DNA of 64,000 bases from Dictyobacter formicarum (GTDB taxonomy: Bacteria > Chloroflexota > Ktedonobacteria > Ktedonobacterales > Ktedonobacteraceae). Under the pieces are notes generated by a model. The model was not told where the DNA came from. It worked only from the letters and a program-made list of their open reading frames with translations, and did no database searches. Positions within the stretch are counted from its first letter, which is position 1, and each line of letters opens with the position of its first letter. The position numbers and the translations under genes were made by a program. Positions 35,413 to 44,700 of the stretch are shown here, piece by piece. Location: contig NZ_BNJJ01000009.1 of the NCBI RefSeq assembly GCF_016587435.1, forward strand, positions 62,001-126,000. The letters are read 5' to 3'.

Positions 35413-36720
35413 ATGGAACGTATTCGTACTGTTGAAGTGGCAGCGCAGGTAGGAAAACGCGTGCGCGTTGCGGGCTGGCTACATTCATTGCGCCGCATGG
35501 GCGGCATCAATTTTCTAGTGATCCGAGATGGCTGGGGACTGCTGCAGGCCGTGACAGAAACAGAGGCTGAGATCACAGCCTTATTGCCTGAAAACGTAGG
35601 GGTAGAGAGCATCATTGCAGTCGAAGGTCTGGTGGTCAGTGAAACCCAGGCACCCGGGGGCGTCGAATTGCACGAACTGAAGGTAGAGGTTCTCAATCCC
35701 ATCGCGGAGCTGCCGCCGATTTCACTCAACAAACGCAAGCTCAACGCCCAACCCAGTACCTTACTAGACCATGCGCCGGTCACCAATCGTCATTTGCTGC
35801 GGCGCGCCACCCTGCGACTTTCAGCAGGCGTGATGGCCGCTTTTCGGGACATCTTGACATCCAGAGCTTTTACCGAAATTCAAACACCAAAGATAGTTGC
35901 TGCCGCCACCGAGAGTGGTGCGAACGTCTTCGAGCTCAACTACTTTGGACGACCAGCATACCTGGCACAGAGTCCGCAGTTCTACAAACAAATCATGGTC
36001 GGCGTCTTTGAACGCGTCTTCGAGGTCGGACCCGTATTCCGAGCCGAGCCACATGATACAACCCGACACGTCAACGAATATGTCAGCCTGGATGCCGAAT
36101 TCGGTTTTATCGAAAACCATTTCACAGTCATGGCTCTGCTGCGCGATGTCATGGCCCACATCTTACAAACACTCCAACACTCCTATAGTGCCGAACTGGA
36201 GCTATTAAAAGTTGAGATGCCGATCATACCAGCGCAGGTGCCACATATCCATTTCGCCGAAGCGCAAGAGCTGATTTTCAAACTACACAAAGTTGACGTG
36301 CGAGGAGAGCCAGACCTCTCTCCGCAGGACGAGCGCTGGCTGGGCGAATGGGCCAAAAAGGAATTTAATAGCGACTTCTTGTTTGTCACCGGATATCCAA
36401 TGCGCAAACGGCCCTTTTATACATATCCCGACCCGGAGCGTCCCGAGTTTTCGAACTCATTCGACCTGCTCTTCAGAGGAACAGAACTGGTAACAGGTGG
36501 GCAGCGCCTGCACCGCTATCAGGATTATATGGCGGCCCTGGAGAAAGCGCGACTGCCGATCGAGCCGTTTGAGTACTATCTGGAGGCCTTTAAATATGGC
36601 ATGCCTCCTCATGGAGGGTTCGCTATTGGTTCCGAGCGTCTATTGATGCAATTGCTGGGCACTCAGAACGTCAAACTCACCACACTCTTTCCACGCGACA
36701 TACATCGTTTGGTCCCATAG
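35413..36720 (+). CDS. aspS: aspartyl-tRNA synthetase, archaeal type (likely nondiscriminating)
   Basis: 435 aa from the ATG at 35413, preceded by AAAAGGAG; the frame extends back to a GTG at 35341 inside the leader. OB-fold with GWLHSLRRMGGINFLVIRD; class II motif 2 FEVGPVFRAEPHDTTRHVNEY; AAATESGANVFELNYFGRPA and LAQSPQFYKQ; motif 3 GGFAIGSERLLMQLLG followed by LFPRD. The length of about 435 aa, absence of the bacterial GAD insertion and LAQSPQFYKQ-type blocks identify the archaeal AspRS2 form. This form usually charges both tRNA-Asp and tRNA-Asn and works with the GatCAB amidotransferase. That specificity is inferred, since the discriminating residues were not aligned. Regulated by a T-box and possibly a leader peptide. 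Confidence 0.9.
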   Translation: MERIRTVEVAAQVGKRVRVAGWLHSLRRMGGINFLVIRDGWGLLQAVTETEAEITALLPENVGVESIIAVEGLVVSETQAPGGVELHELKVEVLNPIAELPPISLNKRKLNAQPSTLLDHAPVTNRHLLRRATLRLSAGVMAAFRDILTSRAFTEIQTPKIVAAATESGANVFELNYFGRPAYLAQSPQFYKQIMVGVFERVFEVGPVFRAEPHDTTRHVNEYVSLDAEFGFIENHFTVMALLRDVMAHILQTLQHSYSAELELLKVEMPIIPAQVPHIHFAEAQELIFKLHKVDVRGEPDLSPQDERWLGEWAKKEFNSDFLFVTGYPMRKRPFYTYPDPERPEFSNSFDLLFRGTELVTGGQRLHRYQDYMAALEKARLPIEPFEYYLEAFKYGMPPHGGFAIGSERLLMQLLGTQNVKLTTLFPRDIHRLVP

Positions 36721-36738
36721 GCCTGAATGATACATACA

Positions 36739-36774
36739 AAAAACCCTTTCATTCACGTGAATGAAAGGGTTTTT
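36739..36774. terminator. bidirectional terminator between aspS and tRNA-Ala
   Basis: An 18-bp perfect palindrome with A-run on one side and TTTTT on the other (arms 36739-36756 and 36757-36774), centred on CACGTG. It separates the convergent aspS and tRNA genes. Confidence 0.85.
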
Positions 36775-36778
36775 ATAG

Positions 36779-36854
36779 TGGTGGACCAGAGGGGACTCGA
36801 ACCCCTGACCTCCTCCATGCCATGGAGGCGCTCTACCAGCTGCGCTACAAGCCC
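36779..36854 (-). tRNA. tRNA-Ala (anticodon GGC)
   Basis: 76 nt with the 3' CCA encoded (36779-36781). The anticodon loop reads ATGGCAT between CCTCC and GGAGG, giving GGC for Ala GCC codons. The acceptor stem has G3-U70, the alanine identity pair. The T arm GGTTCGAGTCC is standard. One U-U mismatch lies in the acceptor stem at pair 6-67. It is transcribed away from fumC and toward aspS. Confidence 0.93.
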
Positions 36855-36927
36855 ATGTCCTGTATTTGTTGCTTACGAGGTAAAATTATACGCTATCTCT
36901 TCCATTTTTTCAATAGAATTTGGGGGG

Positions 36928-37130
36928 AATTTTGCTGAATTTATATAAATTCAGCAAAATTGGTTGGGGGAATGTTTGAAAAAGCATGCGTTTTGTGCCC
37001 GCGACTCCGGACTGTTCGCGCCTTTGGCGCTCAAAAATTTTCATTATGTGGTGATGCAGAAAATGTGCCGGGCACATTTTCTGCATCACCACATAATGAA
37101 AACAGTGCGGGCGCTGATGCGCCCGCCTGC
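36928..37130. repeat. composite palindromic element, copy D
   Basis: An AT-rich 17-bp zero-loop palindrome (36928-36961) is followed by a left flank (GAATGTTTGAAAAAGCATGC), the conserved block CGCGACTCCGGACTGTTCGC with CTTTGGCGCTCAAAA, a 32-bp perfect hairpin with 1-nt loop (37038-37069/37071-37102) and a GC palindrome (37107-37114/37119-37126). Longest perfect stem in the window. The same order occurs in copies B (inverted) and C. Confidence 0.85.
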
Positions 37131-37156
37131 CAGTCAGTGGGACTTCGACGCTAAAA

Positions 37157-38578
37157 TCAGCCTCCAGCAGGGCCACCTTCGAGGCCGGGTTTGGTCATGC
37201 TTTCGGGGTTGAGGATGCGGTCGAGGTCTTCTTCGGTGAGGTTGGTTTTTTCGCGGGCTACTTCACGGACGGTGCGGCCGGTTTTGTGGGCGTGTTTGGA
37301 AATATCAGCGGCGGCATCGTAGCCGATTACAGGTGCCAGCGAGGTACAGATAGCGAGTCCTCGTTCGACCATTTCAGGTCCTCGAGTGGTGGCTTTAAGA
37401 CCTTTGATACATTGGCGACTGAAATTGCGGCTGACAGCTGCTAGCAGGCTGATAGATTGCAGGATATTATAGGCCACAACTGGCATCATGACATTGATTT
37501 CAAAATTGCCAGACTGACCGGCGACGGTAACCGTAGTGTGATTACCCATAACCTGCGCACAAACCATGCAGACCGATTCAGCGATAACTGGATTTACTTT
37601 GCCAGGCATGATAGAGCTGCCAGGCTGTACGGCAGGCAGTTCAATTTCACCAATGCCCGCACGCGGTCCAGAGCCAAGCCAGCGTATGTCATTAGCGATC
37701 TTCATCAAGCTGACGGCGATAGTATTAAGCACACCACTGGCCTCAACCACATTATCCAATGTGCTTTGAGCCTGGAAATGATTGCTGGTCTCTTTAACAT
37801 CGATGCCATTGATCTCTGAAAGACGATCGCAGACACGTGAAGCAAAAACTGGATCGGTATTGACGCCGGTGCCAACCGCTGTGCCACCAAGTGCCAGTTC
37901 GGATAATTCACTCTGCGCATGGTTTAAACGAATGATCGCACGCTCAATTTGTCCGGTATAGCCATTGAATTCCTGGCCCAGCCGAATCGGTGTCGCATCC
38001 TGTAGATGGGTACGTCCTGTTTTGATGACCGCATGAAATTCTTCAGCCTTATCGCTGAGAGTCTGCTGCAATTCAAGCAGAGCTGGAATCAAGTGTTGTT
38101 CAATGCTTAAAAGAGCAGAGAGATGAATAGCGCTAGGAATAACGTCATTGGAGGATTGGCCAAAGTTAACATGATCATTGGGATGAACCTTGCGCGAGCC
38201 ACGAGAGCCGCCAAGGATCTCACTGGCACGATTAGCGATCACCTCATTGGCGTTCATATTTGTCGATGTGCCTGAACCAGTTTGAAATATATCCAGCACA
38301 AAATGATCGTCCAATTTACCATCGATCACCTCCTGGCTGGCCTGAATAATGGCATCGGCAATCTGGGCATCGATATGGCCAAGTTCACGATTTACTCGCG
38401 CGGCTGACTGCTTAATCTGGCCGAGCGCACGAATAAACTCACGCGGGAAACGAAGATCACTGATCGGAAAATTAAGCACAGCACGCTGTGTACTCGCGCC
38501 ATAATATGCTTGAACGGGTACCTGCATTTCACCCATAGAATCGCGTTCTACCCGGGTATCTTGCGCTGTTTGCGACAT
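37157..38578 (-). CDS. fumC: class II fumarate hydratase
   Basis: 473 aa from the ATG at 38578 (AGAGGAGG seven bases upstream; the frame extends to 38608). Interconverts fumarate and malate in the citric-acid cycle; the active form is an iron-free homotetramer. Visible signatures: YYGASTQRAVLNFPIS, TSTNMNANEVIANRA, NDHVNFGQSSNDVIPSAIHL, GRTHLQDATPIRLGQEFNGY and the family signature GSSIMPGKVNPV. Length is normal. It may instead be an aspartase paralogue, but MPGKVNP and the N-terminus fit fumarase better. Palindromic hairpins lie on both sides. Confidence 0.93.
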   Translation of the reverse strand: MSQTAQDTRVERDSMGEMQVPVQAYYGASTQRAVLNFPISDLRFPREFIRALGQIKQSAARVNRELGHIDAQIADAIIQASQEVIDGKLDDHFVLDIFQTGSGTSTNMNANEVIANRASEILGGSRGSRKVHPNDHVNFGQSSNDVIPSAIHLSALLSIEQHLIPALLELQQTLSDKAEEFHAVIKTGRTHLQDATPIRLGQEFNGYTGQIERAIIRLNHAQSELSELALGGTAVGTGVNTDPVFASRVCDRLSEINGIDVKETSNHFQAQSTLDNVVEASGVLNTIAVSLMKIANDIRWLGSGPRAGIGEIELPAVQPGSSIMPGKVNPVIAESVCMVCAQVMGNHTTVTVAGQSGNFEINVMMPVVAYNILQSISLLAAVSRNFSRQCIKGLKATTRGPEMVERGLAICTSLAPVIGYDAAADISKHAHKTGRTVREVAREKTNLTEEDLDRILNPESMTKPGLEGGPAGG

Positions 38579-38662
38579 AAAGCCTCCTCTTTGAGCATTG
38601 TTTATCACTCAAGTATTATACCACCACCCGCCATGCAGTTTCTGTTCAGAAATCAGGAAAGC

Positions 38663-38748
38663 TTTTTTGAGCACCTGCAGCGCTCAAAAAATTACATGCG
38701 GTATTGGCTGAAGCAGGCGCTGCGTACTTCAGCCAATACCGCATGTAA
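38663..38748. repeat. two hairpins between the F420-dependent enzyme gene and fumC
   Basis: A 10-bp stem ending in a T-run (38663-38672/38682-38691) and a 22-bp perfect hairpin with 13-nt loop (38692-38713/38727-38748). On the minus strand the second hairpin follows the stop of the gene at 38770 and could terminate it. Confidence 0.7.
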
Positions 38749-38769
38749 AAAAAGTAATGCACGCTCAGA

Positions 38770-39771
38770 TTAGCGGGTGTTATTTGAGCGAATACGAGGC
38801 AAAACATCGCGCGCATACGCTCCGATAAAGCCCTTCTGATCGGGACCAGGATTATGGAAGATCAAGCAATCGAAGCCCATATCAATATATTGCTGGGCAA
38901 ACTTCACATGGTCCTCAATATTAGGAGAGAAACAGCCAGTGCTCTTAACCGTATCGGGTCCTACCACCTCACCATTTTCCTGCGACATCGCGGGCGTATA
39001 GATTTTCTGGTCAAAGAGGGCGGGAATATAGGTACCGGCCCAGAACTTCAACTGCTGCTGGATAGTAGCATCCATATCACTACCGTATCCCACATTTAAC
39101 TCGATGATACGCACCATACGCGAAGGATCTTTCCCCGCGTTGCGAGCCGCCGCCTCAAAATTCTTGATCATCTCCTGATAGAGACCTGGTTTCTTACCAC
39201 CAAAGGTCCACAGACCATCGCCATAGTGGCCAGCAAACTCGGCGCTATGTGGTACCAGAGCAGAAATCACGATAGGAATTGGAGAGGTAGGGGGAGTAAA
39301 AAGCTTAGCCTTACGTGTCTGATAATACTTGCCCTTATAATTTACCTCTTCCCCGCTCCACAAACCGCGAATAATCGCAATCGCCTCCGCCAGGCGACTG
39401 CGCCGCTCAGCATAGCCTGGCCACTCACCGATTGCAGCGAACTCATTGAGAGCCTCGCCGGTGCCCAATCCCAGTCCCGTACGATTGGGAGCAAAATGGG
39501 ACAAAGTAGCAGCCGCCTGAGCAATAATAGCTGGATGGTAACGCAAAATCGGGCAAGTGACACCAGGACTCAACCTGATCTGCTTCGTCTGGGGAGCAAC
39601 CGCACCCAGCCAGGTCCATGTAAAAGCCGATTGCCCCTCCTCGCTCCAGGGATTAAAATGGTCGCTGACATCAATCCAATCATAGCCAGCCTTATCAGCT
39701 GCGACCGCGTACTCCATCAACTCCACAGGAGCATACTGTTCTGTTCCCGCTTTCCAACCAAATTGTAACAT
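38770..39771 (-). CDS. F420-dependent glucose-6-phosphate dehydrogenase-like oxidoreductase
   Basis: 333 aa from the ATG at 39771 (GAGGAAAG upstream). Luciferase-like TIM barrel: FGWKAGTEQYAP, DWIDVSDHFNPW (the His of the F420-dependent G6PDH active site), VTCPILRYHPAIIAQAAATL, NRTGLGLGTGEALNE, GLWSGEEVNYKGKYY. These are hallmarks of the FGD branch that reduces coenzyme F420 with a sugar phosphate. A different alcohol or sugar substrate is possible. F420 use fits a Chloroflexota host. Monocistronic. Confidence 0.85.
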   Translation of the reverse strand: MLQFGWKAGTEQYAPVELMEYAVAADKAGYDWIDVSDHFNPWSEEGQSAFTWTWLGAVAPQTKQIRLSPGVTCPILRYHPAIIAQAAATLSHFAPNRTGLGLGTGEALNEFAAIGEWPGYAERRSRLAEAIAIIRGLWSGEEVNYKGKYYQTRKAKLFTPPTSPIPIVISALVPHSAEFAGHYGDGLWTFGGKKPGLYQEMIKNFEAAARNAGKDPSRMVRIIELNVGYGSDMDATIQQQLKFWAGTYIPALFDQKIYTPAMSQENGEVVGPDTVKSTGCFSPNIEDHVKFAQQYIDMGFDCLIFHNPGPDQKGFIGAYARDVLPRIRSNNTR

Positions 39772-40066
39772 ACTTTCCTCACTCCAATCTTCATACTTAA
39801 TGCAGAACATACCTGAGACAAAACCAAAAGCCTGTTGGCAGGCAAAATTTCCTCAAAGTAATTTTCACATCATCGGATGGTTGGCATCGGCTTCCTATTT
39901 ATAGAGGCATAGCCACTTATTTGTACAGTCTGGGAGCTGATAAATAATAGCGATACCTGACGTTTCAATATCTCTTGTTACATGCATTAGCCATCAAGAA
40001 AGTTTCGATGTCTAACTATTTACGAGTCCGATTGAAGATCACAGGTGGAGTAACAGAGAGGTCAAC

Positions 40067-40096
40067 TTGTCTCTGTGCCTCAGATTCGTTTATAAT
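40067..40096 (+). promoter_or_regulatory. promoter of the DUF402 gene
   Basis: TTGTCT at 40067-40072, 18-base spacer, TATAAT at 40091-40096, 65 bases upstream of the coding start. The rest of the 389-bp spacer 39772-40160 shows no repeat or gene. Confidence 0.6.
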
Positions 40097-40160
40097 CGTA
40101 CGTATAAACTCGGCTGGGGCGTAACACAGTGAATAGCAGGTTGTTTAGAGGGAGGAAGGC

Positions 40161-40721
40161 ATGTTATTAGAAGCGCAGATTCGCAAAATGCTCGTAGATG
40201 GTGATCAATGGGCCAGCTGGCAGGGCTATCATGTGCCGGTAAGTGAACATTATTTTGTCATCTGGACGCCAATTGGCACCTCTATGCATTGGAAACCCGG
40301 TACATGGATTGCCCATAAACATCAACTGAGCTATTTCTGGCCAGCAGCCTGGTACACAATACATGCAGGGTATAATGAACAGGGGAAGTGTATCAGCGTA
40401 TATTGTGATGTGGTATTGCCAAATTCGAGTTATACGAATACTGCGGAAGAGCTCATCTATACGGACCTATACATAGATGCAGTAGTAAGAGAAGACTACA
40501 GTGTCTACACCAAAGACCAGGAAGTATTTGAGCGAGCGGCCAAAGCCTATCCAATTGTAGAGCAGGTGCGCAAACAATCATATGAAACGCTAGATAAGTT
40601 AGAAGAACAGGCCAGGCAATGGACAGGGCCGTTTAAAGTTATCCCCCGCCAATTGCCCAGCACAAACTTTGAAATATACAGTCCAGAGGAAGCGGCAAAA
40701 ATCCTGAAAGAGCAAATGTAG
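40161..40721 (+). CDS. DUF402-family protein, putative nucleoside phosphate phosphatase
   Basis: 186 aa. SVYCDVVLPNS, then TDLYIDAVVREDYSVYTKDQ followed by EVFERA is the DUF402 pattern. Members such as FomD and YtqA-like/YgaC-like enzymes hydrolyse nucleoside di- or triphosphates or related phosphate esters using metals held by Asp/Glu. The Asp-rich stretch is intact here. The N-terminal 80 residues carry many aromatic residues (YFVIWTPIGTSMHWKPGTWI). GGGAGGAAGG precedes the ATG. Alone, with its own promoter. Confidence 0.75.
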   Translation: MLLEAQIRKMLVDGDQWASWQGYHVPVSEHYFVIWTPIGTSMHWKPGTWIAHKHQLSYFWPAAWYTIHAGYNEQGKCISVYCDVVLPNSSYTNTAEELIYTDLYIDAVVREDYSVYTKDQEVFERAAKAYPIVEQVRKQSYETLDKLEEQARQWTGPFKVIPRQLPSTNFEIYSPEEAAKILKEQM

Positions 40722-40821
40722 ATGCCTGAGAGCAAGATACTGTTTATAAATCTGCCAGCGCATACTCATTCGCACCAGCAGATATAATGGTTCTTGATGC
40801 TACGGCCCACAGCATATTTAA

Positions 40822-41283
40822 CTACACACGGTCCAGCGAAACAATTTTCCAGGTCTTCCCCTCAAGCTTCAAGGTTAAATGTGCATGATAGCGAATGCCC
40901 GAATTGCGATCGATCGTCGCAATCACCTGAGTTGAATCCTTTCCATAAGGAGCCAGCTCGACATTAGTGATCGCCCCATTCATATTATCGCCTTCCTGAG
41001 CCATACGCATAAAGACATCCTTCGTCACTTTCTTACCACTATCATCGACAGCATCGGGAGAAAGGAAAGTATAGGCCTTATCATAATTCCGCGCCTTGGC
41101 AGCCGCATAATACAAAGCCACCGTAGGAATACTGAGAACCGAACTCTTAGGTAGGGTCATCGGTGTTGGCGTTGGATACGGCGTCGCCTTACTAACAGGT
41201 GCAGGATTCTCCCCGCTACTACACGCGAACAAAAGTAAAGACAGCAGACAAATAAAAAAACCAGCGACAATAATCCGCTTCAT
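40822..41283 (-). CDS. lipoprotein with NTF2-like fold
   Basis: 153 aa from the ATG at 41283 (GGGAG upstream). A signal peptide of about 20 residues ends in a lipobox LLFACSS, so the mature N-terminal Cys would be lipidated and the protein anchored outside. A Pro/Thr linker follows (TPYPTPTPMTLP). The rest (ALYYAAAKARNYDKAYTFLS ... YHAHLTLKLEGKTWKIVSLD) has the layout of the NTF2-like/DUF4878 family. The role is unknown; such domains bind small ligands or proteins. Confidence 0.75.
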   Translation of the reverse strand: MKRIIVAGFFICLLSLLLFACSSGENPAPVSKATPYPTPTPMTLPKSSVLSIPTVALYYAAAKARNYDKAYTFLSPDAVDDSGKKVTKDVFMRMAQEGDNMNGAITNVELAPYGKDSTQVIATIDRNSGIRYHAHLTLKLEGKTWKIVSLDRV

Positions 41284-41420
41284 AATAAATCTCCCAATCA
41301 TTTTAAAAGGTTATTTTACTTTAATAACGTTTAAGCCACAAGAGCAAACATATATTCGTATTCAGTTTAGTTAAAAACGTAAACAATTGCTAACCATAAC
41401 TGTAACCCCTAATTCATAGA

Positions 41421-41511
41421 AGGTCCCGCAATCACAAAAGGTCCCGCAATCACAAGAGGTTCCGCAATCACAGAATATCTCGCGATTTATAGAAGATCTC
41501 GCCATTCACAA
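41421..41511. repeat. 18-bp tandem repeat, five degrading units
   Basis: Units start at 41421, 41439, 41457, 41475 and about 41493. The first two are identical (AGGTCCCGCAATCACAAA), the third has one change, and the last two diverge (CTCGCG, CTCGCC). It lies in the 505-bp gap between the lipoprotein and the large surface gene. The rest of the gap is AT-rich with no other feature seen. Confidence 0.85.
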
Positions 41512-41788
41512 AGAGAATTGTACACTTTTACCGCCTGAAGATTCAAAAGGATTCATATTTAAGTACTTTATGCCCACTTTTGGACACAATATTGTTTATT
41601 GCAATTATATGATTTATATATTATAATATGCAAATGTAAAAACAGATCAATATGCCCTTTCCTACTAATGTCTGCATTCAATATCTCAATGCACACACAG
41701 TGGTTCTCTATGGCAAAAACTCGGACCCTATAACTATTCTTTTTATAAAAAATGTAGCAGAGAAAGTTTATATCCAAGGAGATTATGG

Positions 41789-44700
41789 ATGATTTCCCAG
41801 AATTCATCTCATCCTAACGCGGGTGCCCAGCCTCCTTCTCCGGGCACGAAGCGTAGCAAACCATCACATCTATTTGCAATTGTAAGTGCACTATTGCTGA
41901 TAGGTATCGCAGGTGGAACACTCATCTCACTCAACTTCGCAACGCTAAAATCGGCTTTCGCGGCCGACCCAAGCACAGCAGTAGTGACCTTCAAAGGCGA
42001 TAATAGCCATACCGGCAATTATTCCACTGAAAAAACGCTGAATTTAGGCAACGTTAACCCTTCAAAATTTGGCAAACGCATGTCATATCAAGTTGATGGA
42101 CAGGTATATACTCAGCCATTATATTTGCCTAATGTTTCAATTAATGGCGCTACACATAACGTTGTAATAGTTGAAACCGAGCATGACACAGTTTATGCTT
42201 TTGACGCAGACCAGACAAATCCCAACACACCACCTTTGTGGCAGACATCGTTCTTGATCAATGGAGCTACCTCACCGAGCTACATGGACATCGGTGGCTG
42301 TAATGACATGAAACCCGAGGTTGGCCTTTCCGGCACACCAGTCATTGATCCAGCAACCAACACCATGTATGTGGTAGCCATGACCAACGAAGGTGGCAAC
42401 CTGATTTATCGCATACATGCGCTCGATGTAACGACAGGCCAGGAGAAACCGGGTAGCCCCACAGTGATCAGCGGATCTGTACCCGGAACAGGTTCTGCCA
42501 CAGTTAATGGTCGTGTACCCTTCCAGGCTAAATTCGAGCGTCAGCGTTCGGCTCTCATGTTAGCAAATGGACAGGTATACGTCTCATTTGGATCATTCTG
42601 TGACTACAGACCATATCATGGCTGGATTATCTCTTATAGCTACGATGGCACAAATCTAACACAAACACACATCTATAACACCACAGCTAACGGTCAAGAT
42701 GGCGGCATCTGGGCCTCCGGTGGACCATTAGCCACAGACGCAAATGGCAATATCTACTACGTCAGTGGCAACGGTGACTTCAACCTGAACAGCGGTGGCG
42801 TCAACGGTGGCGACTCAATCGTCAAACTGTCGCCAGACCTGTCCAAAGTGCTGGACTACTTCTCGCCTTTCAATCAGACATGTCTGCAACAAGCGGACGC
42901 CGATCTGGGCTCAGGCGGTTTGTTATTTGTCCAAACTGCAAATGGGCCTGAAATAATCCAGGGTGGCAAAGAAGGTCGCATCTACGTACTCAATCCCAAC
43001 TCAATGGGACGCTTCACCGCAGACCCCAACCTGAACTGCGCATCGAGTTCAACCGAGCGCACACGTACAGACGTCGATAAAGTCGTCCAGGAGCTGCCAC
43101 CCAACACCACAGGTGGTGTTTACAGCAATCCAGCCTACTGGAACGGCAACGTCTACATCGCTGGTTCTCACGAATACATCAAAGCATTCAAATTCAATAC
43201 AACTACCGGAAAACTCACAACACCATACTCATCACGTAGCCCGGAAACATCACCGTTTACTGGTGGTAATCCAGTTATCTCGAGTAATGGAACCCAGGCT
43301 GGAACAGGCATCCTCTGGAGCATCTCGCCAGGAACCAGCAATGGTACAGATTACACAGCAGTACTGCGCGCATATGACGCCACAAACCTGGGCAATGAAA
43401 TCTACAACAGTGAAACGCATGCTTCACAGGATCGACCGAGTGGTACATATGTAAAATTCTCAACACCTATAGTTGCCAATGGTGAAGTCTTTGTCGGCAC
43501 AAAGAGTTCCCTGGACATCTATGGCCTGTTTACTGGTACCCCAACACCAACGCCAACACCAGGCGGCACTCCTACACCAGGCGGTACCCCAACACCAACG
43601 CCAACGCCTAACCCAGGGGGAGCTACATTTAATAATGTCGGTATCACGCCGGACACCAATCCTGGCGGCGCCAGCTACGACAACTCGCACAACGGCTATT
43701 CCGAAGATCTTCTGCGTAATGCAGGCATCAACGCTGGTGACAACACCTTCTACAATCCAACAGGAATGGTCTTTACATGGCCAAACGTCCCATCAGGCGC
43801 GCCTGATAACTACGTAGCGGGTGGTCAAACATTAAGCGTTGACTCGGTACCAAACGCCAACATCCTGGGTTTCCTGGGATCGTCAACAAATGGGCCGAGC
43901 TACGGCAAAGCCACCATTACCTATACTGATGGTTCAACCCAGTCATTTACTCTAGGATTCAGCGACTGGACCCTCGGTGGTGGAAAATCACCGATCTCCT
44001 TCGGCAACGGCACACTGGTAGCATTGCCATATCGCAACACACCGAATGGCTACCAACTGGTTACCAACTACGTCTTCTACACAGACGTCGCCATCCAGCC
44101 GGGCAAAGCGGTTAAGAGCGTCACACTGCCATCGAAAGTCACTGGTGGTACCATGCACGTCTTCTCCGTAGCCACCAAAGATGGTCCAACGCCAACGACA
44201 CCGGTACCAAGCGTACCATACAACAACGCCGGTGCCACAGACGACAACAACCTCACAGTCGGCAACCTGGACGGTAAATACAGCTACTCATTCCAGGCAT
44301 CCCAGATGCAGGGACTGATCCCAGGCGTCTCAGTCAATGCTTATGGTAGCACTTTCACCTGGCCAGTAGCTGACGCGGGACAGAACAACAACTACTTAGC
44401 ACAGGGACAGGTAATTCCGGTAACGCCTGTCAGCAATGCCCAGACCCTGGCCTTCCTGGGATCAGCCACCAATGGTGACTCAAAGGGAACCGCCACTATC
44501 AATTACGACGACGGCACATCGGCGCAGGTTGCGCTCAACTTCAACGACTGGACCCTCAGTGGAGGCAACGAGTCTCTGTTCCCAGGCGTCCAGATCGCGG
44601 TAGCCATGCCATATCGTAACTACTCTGGTGGCAGACAGACCCTCAACAACTTCGTCTTCTACACTGAAGTTGGCTTAACTGCTGGCAAGAATATCAAGAG

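Noticed and set aside
36960..37176. Small frames around the copy D palindrome
   Set aside because: They read through the hairpin and appear on both strands because of its symmetry; none has a ribosome site or conserved motif.
41421..41511. Possible CRISPR array
   Set aside because: Units are only 18 bp, directly abutting, without spacers and with decay; no cas genes in the window.
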